Source of the DNA: Planctomycetota bacterium
GTDB taxonomy: Bacteria; Planctomycetota; UBA1135; GCA-002686595
DNA: 64,000 nt
Reading direction: 5' to 3'
Assembly (NCBI GenBank): GCA_020638875.1
Contig: JACKHS010000009.1
Span: 62,001-126,000 of the forward strand
Positions 50,891 through 57,674 of this stretch are shown piece by piece (the first letter of the stretch is position 1; each line of letters opens with the position of its first letter). The notes below the pieces were generated by a model. That model saw nothing but the letters and a program-made list of their open reading frames with translations. It was not told where the DNA came from and did not search any database. Both the position numbers and the translations under genes were made by a program.

Positions 50891-52090
50891 ATGTCCCAAC
50901 TCGTCGGCAACGCCCTCATCGGTCAGTCCGGTGGTCCCACCTGCGTCATCAACCAGAGCCTCGTCGGCGTGATCGAGACCTGCGTCGGGAACGCCGCGGT
51001 CCGCAACGTCTACGGCGCCGTGCACGGCATCCAGGGCATCCTGCAGGGCAAGCTGATCGACGTGGGCCGCGAGTCGCGGGAGACGCTCGAAGCGGTCGCG
51101 AAGACGCCGTGCGCGGCGCTGCGCTCGGTGCGCAAGAAGCCCACCCGCGAGGAGTGCGAGCGCGTGCTGCAGGCGTTCAAGCAGTACGACGTGCGCTACT
51201 TCTTCTACATCGGCGGCAACGACTCGGCGGAGACCGCGCACATCCTGAACGAGGTGGCGATGGCCGAGAACTACGACGTGCGCCTGTTCCACGTCCCGAA
51301 GACCATCGACAACGACCTGCGCGTCACCGACCACTGCCCCGGCTACGGCTCCGCGGCGAAGTTCGTCGCGTCGGCGTTCATGGGCGACAACCAGGACAAC
51401 CGCAGCCTGCCGGGCATCAAGATCGACGTCGTGATGGGCCGCCACGCCGGCTGGCTGACGGCCGCGAGCGCCCTGGCGCGCGAGTGCGAGGACGACGGCC
51501 CGCACCTGATCTACGTGCCCGAGCGCGTGTTCGACATGGAGCGCTTCCTCGGCGACGTCGACGCGATGTACGCCAAGCACGGCCGTTGCCTCGTCGCCGT
51601 GTCCGAGGGCATCCACGGCCCCGGCGGCGCGCTGATCGTGCAGAGCAAGGAGGTCGACTCGCACGGCAACGTGCAGCTCTCGGGCTCGGGCGCGCTCGGC
51701 GACTTCCTGGCCGCCGAGGTCAAGGCGAAGCTCGGCAAGGACCTGCGCGTGCGCGCCGACACGTTCGGCTACCTGCAGCGCTCGTTCGCCGGCTACGCCT
51801 CCGAGGTCGACGCGGTGGAGGCGCGCGAAGTCGGCCGCACCGCGGCGCGCGTGGCGCTCTCGGGCGACCGGCCGCACGGCTCGGTCACCATCCGCGCGAC
51901 GCGCGACGGCGGCTACCGCGCCAGCTTCGAGGTCACCGACCTCAAGAACGTCGCGAAGGAGACGCGCGACATGGAGGACGCGCTGTTGAAGGGCGACAAC
52001 GACGTCGCGCCGGCCTTCCTCGACTACGTGCGGCCGTTGGTGGGGGAGATGCCGCACGCGGCGCGCCTCTCCGACTTCCCCGTTCGCTGA
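50891..52090 (+). CDS. pfp: Pyrophosphate-type 6-phosphofructokinase
   Basis: A 399-residue enzyme that would phosphorylate fructose 6-phosphate reversibly, probably with pyrophosphate. The phosphate-binding loop reads YIGGND (108-111 GGND; ATP enzymes have GGDG) and PKTIDNDL (136-142; ATP enzymes have G-T-I-D-N-D), both typical of PPi-dependent enzymes. GRHAGWL and the C-terminal region follow. An ATG 19 codons upstream is in frame, but the conserved fold starts with MSQLVGNALIGQSGGPT. The GbsR-type regulator begins 3 nt after its stop. Confidence 0.85.
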   Translation: MSQLVGNALIGQSGGPTCVINQSLVGVIETCVGNAAVRNVYGAVHGIQGILQGKLIDVGRESRETLEAVAKTPCAALRSVRKKPTREECERVLQAFKQYDVRYFFYIGGNDSAETAHILNEVAMAENYDVRLFHVPKTIDNDLRVTDHCPGYGSAAKFVASAFMGDNQDNRSLPGIKIDVVMGRHAGWLTAASALARECEDDGPHLIYVPERVFDMERFLGDVDAMYAKHGRCLVAVSEGIHGPGGALIVQSKEVDSHGNVQLSGSGALGDFLAAEVKAKLGKDLRVRADTFGYLQRSFAGYASEVDAVEAREVGRTAARVALSGDRPHGSVTIRATRDGGYRASFEVTDLKNVAKETRDMEDALLKGDNDVAPAFLDYVRPLVGEMPHAARLSDFPVR

Positions 52091-52093
52091 CGC

Positions 52094-52621
52094 GTGGCGC
52101 GCACGGGCAGACCTCCCGCGCTCGAAGCGGCGCGCGAGGAGTTCCTGGCCCAGTGGGGCGCCCTGGGCTCCGCCTGGGGCGTGAACCGCACCATGAGCCG
52201 CATCCACGCGCTGCTCATGGTGTCGCGCGAGCCGCTCACGACCGACGACGTGATGGCCGAGCTCGACGTCAGCCGCGGCAACGCGCACAAGAACCTGAAG
52301 GAGCTCGTGAGCTGGGGGCTCGTGCGCCCGGCGGTCAGGAAGGGCGAGCGAAAGGACTACTACGAGGCCGAGAAGGACGCGTGGAAGGTCGTGCGCCTGA
52401 TCGCGCGGCAACGCCGCAGCAAGGAGGTCGAGCCGGCCGTGGCGGTGCTCGCCGACTGCCTCGAGCGCACCAAGGGCCTGCGCGACGCGGAGTCCGTCGC
52501 CTTCCGTAAGCAGCTCGGCGAGCTGCACGAATTCGCCACCCTGGCCGACTCCGCGCTGGAGAAGCTCGGGCGCGAGGAGCTCGGCAAGGTGCTGCCCTGG
52601 TTGCTGCGCTTCCTCAAGTGA
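52094..52621 (+). CDS. GbsR/MarR-family transcriptional regulator
   Basis: A 175-residue protein from GTG 52094. The N-terminal GRPPALEAAREEFLAQWGALGSAWGVNRTMSRIHALLMVS leads to a winged helix-turn-helix (LTTDDVMAELDVSRGNAHKNLKELVSWGLVRPAVRKGERKDYYEA) with the wing typical of GbsR/MarR proteins. A C-terminal dimerisation helix follows. It is cotranscribed with pfp. A palindrome lies 22 nt past its stop, upstream of the next gene, so the protein probably acts there. The ligand is unknown. Confidence 0.85.
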   Translation: MARTGRPPALEAAREEFLAQWGALGSAWGVNRTMSRIHALLMVSREPLTTDDVMAELDVSRGNAHKNLKELVSWGLVRPAVRKGERKDYYEAEKDAWKVVRLIARQRRSKEVEPAVAVLADCLERTKGLRDAESVAFRKQLGELHEFATLADSALEKLGREELGKVLPWLLRFLK

Positions 52622-52642
52622 CGGCTCCGGCTGCCGCCTCCA

Positions 52643-52664
52643 GTTTTCGATAATTACCGAAAAC
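52643..52664. promoter_or_regulatory. 22-bp palindrome, candidate GbsR-type operator
   Basis: GTTTTCG and CGAAAAC flank an 8-nt centre ATAATTAC, which itself contains the palindrome TAATTA. The only mismatch positions are the two bases next to the TAATTA core. It is strikingly AT-rich for this region and lies upstream of the -10 box (52692-52697) of the epimerase-like gene, just above where a -35 box would be. The position suits an activator site or a repressor covering the promoter. Confidence 0.6.
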
Positions 52665-52691
52665 AGGCTGCTCGAGGTCGCCGCCCGCGGC

Positions 52692-52697
52692 TAGCGT
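52692..52697 (+). promoter_or_regulatory. Candidate -10 box (TAGCGT), leaderless epimerase-like gene
   Basis: TAGCGT lies 6 nt before the ATG at 52704, and the palindrome at 52643-52664 ends 27 nt before it. Confidence 0.45.
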
Positions 52698-52703
52698 GGT
52701 GCC

Positions 52704-53654
52704 ATGAGCCTGCACCTCGTCACCGGCGCCTTCGGCTTCAGCGGCAGCCGCATCGCGGCGCGCCTCGTGGCCGCCGGGGAGCGCGTCCGCACCCTGACCC
52801 ACGATCCGCGGCGCGAGCACCCGCTCGCCTGCGCCGTCGACGCGCGGCCCTACGCCTTCGACGACCCGGCCGCGCTGCGGCACGCGCTCGAGGGCGTCGA
52901 CGTGCTGTACAACACCTACTGGGTGCGCTTCGGCGCCGCGGGCTTCGACCAGGAGCGCGCCGTCGCGAACACCGAGCGGCTCTTCGCCGCGGCGCGCGAC
53001 GCGGGCGTGGGGCGCGTGGTGCACGTCAGCATCACCAAGCCCGACGCGGCGAGCCCTTACGCCTACTTCCGCGGCAAGGCGCGGCTGGAGGCGGCGCTCG
53101 CCGCGAGCGGACTCGCGCACGCGATCCTGCGGCCGGCGGTGCTGTTCGGCGAGGACGACGTGCTCGTGAACAACATCGCCTGGCTGCTGCGGCGCTTCCC
53201 GGTGTTCGGCGTCTTCGGCGACGGCGCCTACGAGCTGCAGCCGCTGCACGTCGACGACTTCGCCGCGCTGGCGCTGCGCGCGGGCCGCGGCGAGACGGCG
53301 CGCGTCGTCGACGCGGTGGGGCCCGAGCGCTGGCGCTACCGCGCGCTGGTCGCCGACCTCGCGGCCGCGCTCGGGCTGCGACGCGCGCTGGTGCCGCTGC
53401 CCGCCTGGCTGGGTGCGTGGGCGGCACGCGGCCTGGGCGCGGCGCTCGGCGACGTGCTGCTCACGCGCCAGGAGATCGGCGCGCTGATGGACGGCCTGCT
53501 CGCGACCGACGCGCCGCCGGTGGGGACGGTGCGGCTCTCGCGCTGGGCCCGCGAGCACGCCGACCGGCTCGGCGCGCGCTACGCCAGCGAGCTCGCTCGG
53601 CGCAGCGCGGTGCCGCGCGGCCCGCGCCTGGCCCCGGCGGCGAACGGCGCCTGA
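52704..53654 (+). CDS. NAD(P)-dependent epimerase/NmrA-like protein
   Basis: A 316-residue protein beginning with a Rossmann fold (LVTGAFGFSGSRIAARLVAAG, the G-x2-G-x2-G dinucleotide motif). VVHVSITKPDAASPYAYFRGKARLE has the Y-x3-K element shifted as YFRGK, a common variation in NmrA-type proteins. Likely an oxidoreductase, epimerase or redox sensor; the substrate is unknown. The palindrome directly upstream and the neighbouring GbsR-type gene suggest regulation by that protein. Confidence 0.8.
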   Translation: MSLHLVTGAFGFSGSRIAARLVAAGERVRTLTHDPRREHPLACAVDARPYAFDDPAALRHALEGVDVLYNTYWVRFGAAGFDQERAVANTERLFAAARDAGVGRVVHVSITKPDAASPYAYFRGKARLEAALAASGLAHAILRPAVLFGEDDVLVNNIAWLLRRFPVFGVFGDGAYELQPLHVDDFAALALRAGRGETARVVDAVGPERWRYRALVADLAAALGLRRALVPLPAWLGAWAARGLGAALGDVLLTRQEIGALMDGLLATDAPPVGTVRLSRWAREHADRLGARYASELARRSAVPRGPRLAPAANGA

Positions 53655-53734
53655 GGGGCCTCGTCGGCGCGCCCCGCGCGGGGTCGGCGCGGCGGTTTCC
53701 CGGGCGTCGCCGTTCCGGCGCGGTGGGGGAGCAC

Positions 53735-53740
53735 TATCCT
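53735..53740 (+). promoter_or_regulatory. Candidate -10 box (TATCCT) for the HEAT-repeat gene at 53801
   Basis: TATCCT, 60 nt before the ATG, preceded by a GC-rich stretch; predicts a leader of about 55 nt. Confidence 0.35.
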
Positions 53741-53800
53741 GTTCGGCCTCGAACCCGGCCCGTCCGGCCCCCAGACCCGGCCTCGCGCCGCCCGAACGCC

Positions 53801-54745
53801 ATGGAACGCCCCGAGTCGGCCGCCCCCCAGCCGCCCGAAGCCCCCCGCTCTCCCTACTCGACCCTGTGGATGCCGCTCGTGGTCGTGCCGGCGGTGATCG
53901 TGGGGGTGCTCGTCCTGATCATGGTGCTCTTCGGGCAGATCGCCGGCGGGCCCACCTCCATCGAGGACAGCCTGCGCGTCGTGCTGGACGGCGGCAAGAA
54001 CGAGCGCACGCAGGCCGCCTTCCACCTCTCGCAGAAGATCGCCGAGAACAGCCGCGCGGCGCTCGAGGGCGAGGAGCTGCCCTGGCCGCTGCCGGACGAC
54101 ATGACCGCGCGGCTCGAGTCGGCCTGGACCACGCTGGACGAGGACGACGCGTCGACGCGCTTCCTGATCGCTTCGCTCATGGCCGAGACGGGCGACCCGC
54201 AGGGCGTCGAGCACCTGCTCGAGCTGCTCGCGAACCCCGGAGACGACAAGGACAACCAGCTGCGCTTCGAGGTGCTGCTCAAGCTCGGCGCGATCGGGGA
54301 CGCCCGCGCCACGGCGGCAGTTGCGGAATACGCGAACAGCAAGGACGCCGGCCTGCGCTCGCTGGTCGCGATCGTGCTGCAGCGCCTGGGCGGGGAGCCG
54401 ACGGTGCCGACCCTGCGCGGCCTGCTCGGCGACCCCGAGCTCGAGGTCAGCGCGAACGCGGCGATCTCGCTCTCCAAGCTCGGCGATCCGGCCGGGGCGA
54501 CCGTGCTGCTGGGGATGCTCGATCCCGAGGTCTATCGGGCCGAGAACGAGGCCCACCGCGAGCGCTTCAGGACCGGGCGCTCGATCTCGGAGAGCCGCCG
54601 CGCCGCGCTCGCCGCGCTGGCGCGCCTCGGCCGGGCCGAGGACCGCGCGCGGATCGAGGCCTACCGCGACGACGAGGACCTCGACTTCCGCGCCGCGGTG
54701 CTCGCCGCCCTGGCGAGCTGGGGCGCCTCCGGCAGCGGCTCCTGA
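53801..54745 (+). CDS. Membrane-anchored HEAT-repeat protein
   Basis: A 314-residue protein with one membrane segment (WMPLVVVPAVIVGVLVLIMVLFG, about residues 24-46) and a helical array of HEAT-like repeats: FHLSQKIAEN, FLIASLMAETGDPQGVEHLLELL, LRFEVLLKLGAIGDARATAAVAEYANS, ISLSKLGDPAGATVLLGML, AALAALARLGRAEDRARIEAY. It directly precedes the Rieske/cytochrome operon and could be a scaffold or assembly factor for it, but distance (247 nt to the Rieske gene) leaves this open. Confidence 0.7.
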   Translation: MERPESAAPQPPEAPRSPYSTLWMPLVVVPAVIVGVLVLIMVLFGQIAGGPTSIEDSLRVVLDGGKNERTQAAFHLSQKIAENSRAALEGEELPWPLPDDMTARLESAWTTLDEDDASTRFLIASLMAETGDPQGVEHLLELLANPGDDKDNQLRFEVLLKLGAIGDARATAAVAEYANSKDAGLRSLVAIVLQRLGGEPTVPTLRGLLGDPELEVSANAAISLSKLGDPAGATVLLGMLDPEVYRAENEAHRERFRTGRSISESRRAALAALARLGRAEDRARIEAYRDDEDLDFRAAVLAALASWGASGSGS

Positions 54746-54992
54746 GGGCTGGAATCGAGCCGAAAGGCTTGCCATGGCGGGGCACCTGCCGCATCCTCCC
54801 TGCCCTCGAAACAGGATCTTCGGGGCTCCCGTACGCACTTCTGCCGGTCCGCGAGGCCGCGCAGGGCGCGCCGCGTAAGGCGTGCGCGAACGGGCGCCCG
54901 GCGACGAGACGCACCGGAACCGAGGCCCGCGCCGAGGCTCTCTGCCTCATGGCCGTTCCGGTCGCTTCGTCCACCCCCACCCTTTCGATCCC

Positions 54993-55544
54993 ATGACCGA
55001 CTCCGAGCCCGAGAACAACGAACCGAGCCTGATCCGCGCGCCGCTGCGCGGCGAGGTCTCTCGGCGCGGCTTCATCTCCGCCCTGGCCGTGGCCTGGGGC
55101 GCTTTCGCGGTCGCCAGCACCGCCATGCTCGGCGCCGCGGTTCGCTTCCTGTTCCCGAACGTGCTCTACGAGCCGCCGCAGGAGTTCAAGGCCGGCTTCC
55201 CCGAGGAGTACGCCGTGGGCATGGTCGACGAGCGCTTCAAGGCCGCCTACGGCGTCTGGATCGTGCGCGAGACCACGGGCTTCTACGCGTTGTCGACCGT
55301 CTGCACGCACCTGGGCTGCACGCCCAACTGGCTGCCCTCGGACGAGAAGTTCAAGTGCCCCTGCCACGGCTCGGGCTTCCTGATCTCCGGCATCAACATC
55401 GAGGGCCCCGCGCCGCGGCCCCTCGAGCGCTACAAGATCGTGCTGGCCGAGGACGGCCAGATCCTGATCGACAAGAACACCAAGTACCAGGAAGAGAAGG
55501 GGCAGTGGGGCCTGGACGGCGCCTACCTCTACTACTCCGCCTGA
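54993..55544 (+). CDS. Rieske iron-sulfur subunit (TAT substrate)
   Basis: A 183-residue protein with a twin-arginine signal (VSRRGFISALAVAWGAFAVAS) that also serves as membrane anchor. The 2Fe-2S site is complete: STVCTHLGC (C104, H106, C109) and KCPCHGSGF (C122, C124, H125); C104, H106, C122 and H125 bind the cluster, and C109-C124 would form the disulfide. It oxidises quinol in the cytochrome bc complex encoded with it. It starts the operon that runs to 61379; the 247-nt upstream region holds no other gene. Confidence 0.93.
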   Translation: MTDSEPENNEPSLIRAPLRGEVSRRGFISALAVAWGAFAVASTAMLGAAVRFLFPNVLYEPPQEFKAGFPEEYAVGMVDERFKAAYGVWIVRETTGFYALSTVCTHLGCTPNWLPSDEKFKCPCHGSGFLISGINIEGPAPRPLERYKIVLAEDGQILIDKNTKYQEEKGQWGLDGAYLYYSA

Positions 55545-55563
55545 GCTCGAACGTCCTACGCCT

Positions 55564-55586
55564 GAGGCGCTCCACCGGGGCGCCTC
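55564..55586 (+). promoter_or_regulatory. Intercistronic hairpin between Rieske and cyt b
   Basis: GAGGCGC (55564-55570) pairs with GCGCCTC (55580-55586) across a 9-nt loop, 20 nt past the Rieske stop. It could be an attenuator, an mRNA-stability or processing element. The cyt b ATG is 67 nt further on. Confidence 0.35.
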
Positions 55587-55652
55587 GGTCGGTTTCCTCC
55601 CCACCCCTCACCAGCCTGCTTCAGCCGGAGTGATCGGAGTCCCCAGCACCCG

Positions 55653-56429
55653 ATGAACAAGCTCTTCGACTACATCAAGAACACCCAGATCTGGCGCTCG
55701 ATCATGCGCCACGGGTACCCGGACACCCCCCGGAACCGGACTCTGGCCGTTCTGTCGAACTTCTTCCTGCACCTGCACCCGGTGAAGGTGCGGCGCAGCG
55801 GTATCCAGCTCTCGTACACCTGGTGCATGGGGGGGCTGACGTTCTTCCTGTTCCTGATCGAGACGATCACCGGCCTGCTGCTGATGTTCTACTACCGGCC
55901 CACCGCGGAGCTGGCGTACCAGGACATCTTCGCGCTGCGCGAGAACGTGCCGCTGGGCATCATGCGCGAGCTGCACCGCTGGTCGGCGCACCTGATGGTC
56001 ATCACCGTCTGGTTGCACATGTACCGCGTGTTCCTGACGGGCTCGTACAAACCGCCGCGCGAGTTCAACTGGAACGTCGGCGTGATCCTGCTGGTGCTCA
56101 CGCTGCTGCTGTCGTTCACGGGCTACCTGCTGCCCTGGGACCAGCTCGCCGTGTGGGCCATCACCGTGGGTACGAACATGGCCCGCGCCACGCCCGTGCT
56201 CGGTCACGAGGGCCCCGGCGCCGCGCTGCTGAGCTTCGGCGGCCTCGACTTCATCCACGCGGGTGACGACGTGCGCTTCGGCCTCCTGGCCGGCCGCTTC
56301 GTGGGCGAGGGCGCGCTGCTGCGCTTCTACGTGCTGCACTGCGTCGGCATCCCGCTGGCCGCGGCGACGCTGATGGCCATCCACTTCTGGCGCGTCCGCA
56401 AGGACGGCGGCATCTCGGGCCCGCTGTAG
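55653..56429 (+). CDS. petB: Cytochrome b, b6-like N-terminal part
   Basis: A 258-residue polytopic protein with four to five membrane helices. Haem ligands are His pairs H108/H122 (ELHRWSAHLMVITVWLH) and H229/H244 (YVLHCVGIPLAAATLMAIHFW). The second pair is 15 residues apart, as in cytochrome b6, not 14 as in bc1 cytochrome b. SFTGYLLPWDQLA is the conserved quinol-site region. The protein lacks helices E-H, supplied by the next gene, so this is a split, b6f-like arrangement. Confidence 0.93.
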   Translation: MNKLFDYIKNTQIWRSIMRHGYPDTPRNRTLAVLSNFFLHLHPVKVRRSGIQLSYTWCMGGLTFFLFLIETITGLLLMFYYRPTAELAYQDIFALRENVPLGIMRELHRWSAHLMVITVWLHMYRVFLTGSYKPPREFNWNVGVILLVLTLLLSFTGYLLPWDQLAVWAITVGTNMARATPVLGHEGPGAALLSFGGLDFIHAGDDVRFGLLAGRFVGEGALLRFYVLHCVGIPLAAATLMAIHFWRVRKDGGISGPL

Positions 56430-56440
56430 CCCGCGCGTTC

Positions 56441-56467
56441 CCCGCTCGTCCGCGCGGCGAGCGGGGC
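56441..56467 (+). promoter_or_regulatory. Intercistronic hairpin between the two cytochrome b genes
   Basis: CCCCGCTCG (56441-56449) pairs with CGAGCGGGG (56459-56467) across a 9-nt loop. It begins 11 nt past the b6-like stop and may stabilise or cleave the mRNA. Confidence 0.35.
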
Positions 56468-56523
56468 GATCCCTCTCCCCTCAGCGCCCCTCTCGTCCCC
56501 GACCCAAGCCGCCCCCTCCTCCG

Positions 56524-57612
56524 ATGGGTGACCTCATCAAGAACGCCGTCGACTGGGCCACGTCGCCGACGCTCTACTTCCTCGAGTTCACGCTGGCGAT
56601 CGTGCTGGTGCTGCGCTTCCGCGCGTTCTTCACGAAGAAGATCGTCATCACGGGCTTCTTCGTGCTCGCCACCGCGTTCTTCGTGTTCGCGTTCGGCGAC
56701 CCGAACTTCAACCGCATCGTCACGAAGCCCGACAACATCCCGATCGTCATCCTGCTGGCGACGGTGGTGTACTTCTCGTGGCTGGCGCTGCGGCGCGGCT
56801 ACGTGAACGACGAGCGCGTGAAGCAGGGGCTGCCCACGGTCGAGGCCGAGATGGGCAAGCAGAAGGTCTTCACCTGGCCGGACCTCGTCTACATCGAGCT
56901 GATCTGCTTGGTGCTGTTCACGGCCGCGCTGATCGTCTGGTCGATCAAGATCCAGGCGCCGATCGAGGAGCCCGCCGCGTCGGCCCGGACGCCCAACCCC
57001 TCCAAGGCGCCGTGGTACTTCCTCGGCCTGCAGGAGCTGCTCGTGTACTTCGACCCGTGGATCGCGGGCGTGCTGCTGCCGAGCTTCATCATCGTCGGCC
57101 TGTGCGCGATCCCGTACATCGACATCAACCCGAAGGGCAACGGCTACTACACCTTCGACGAGCGCAAGTTCGCCATCAGCTTCTTCTGGGTGGGCTTCCT
57201 GCTCTTCTGGGTGTCCTTCGTGATCCTGGGCACGTTCCTGCGCGGTCCCAACTGGTCCTTCTTCGGACCCTTCGAGTACTGGGACCTGCACAAGCTCGAG
57301 CCGATGGTCAACGTCGACCTGGCCACGTACTTCTGGACCGGTCTCCTCGGTCAGCCGCGGCCGGTCGAGCCGCTCGTGCGCGAGCTGCCCGGCATCCTCG
57401 GCCTACTCGCCTACTTCCTGGTCCTGCCCAAGGTGCTCGAGAAGGCCCTGATGAAGGCGCTCTTCGACGGGAACCGCGCGCACCTCATCCGCTACCACGT
57501 GATGATGCAGCTCCTGCTCTGGTTCGGTCTGATCCCGATCAAGATGCTGCTGCGCTGGACCGTGAACCTGAAGTACATCATCGGCATCCCCGAGTGGTTC
57601 TTCAACGTCTGA
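56524..57612 (+). CDS. Cytochrome b C-terminal (subunit IV-like) part with extra N-terminal helices
   Basis: A 362-residue polytopic protein. The core from about residue 115 corresponds to subunit IV: APIEEPA then NPSKAPWYFLGLQELLVYFDPW, which replaces the PEWY motif region. Before it lie three further membrane helices (LYFLEFTLAIVLVLRF, VITGFFVLATAFFVFAFG, IPIVILLATVVYFSWLA) not present in b6f subunit IV. After it come helices F, G and an H-like helix (LLLWFGLIPIKMLLRW). The extra helices are unusual. It completes the quinol-oxidising half of the complex. Confidence 0.88.
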   Translation: MGDLIKNAVDWATSPTLYFLEFTLAIVLVLRFRAFFTKKIVITGFFVLATAFFVFAFGDPNFNRIVTKPDNIPIVILLATVVYFSWLALRRGYVNDERVKQGLPTVEAEMGKQKVFTWPDLVYIELICLVLFTAALIVWSIKIQAPIEEPAASARTPNPSKAPWYFLGLQELLVYFDPWIAGVLLPSFIIVGLCAIPYIDINPKGNGYYTFDERKFAISFFWVGFLLFWVSFVILGTFLRGPNWSFFGPFEYWDLHKLEPMVNVDLATYFWTGLLGQPRPVEPLVRELPGILGLLAYFLVLPKVLEKALMKALFDGNRAHLIRYHVMMQLLLWFGLIPIKMLLRWTVNLKYIIGIPEWFFNV

Positions 57613-57674
57613 GACGTTGAGCGAGCTCCCGCCCTTCCCTCCCTTCCGAAGCCCAAGCAGAGTTCACCGGCACC

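Noticed and set aside
54774..54881. A 35-codon plus-strand frame between the HEAT-repeat and Rieske genes
   Set aside because: Pro/Arg/Gly-rich with no hydrophobic segment, motif or ribosome-binding site. It looks like random open sequence.
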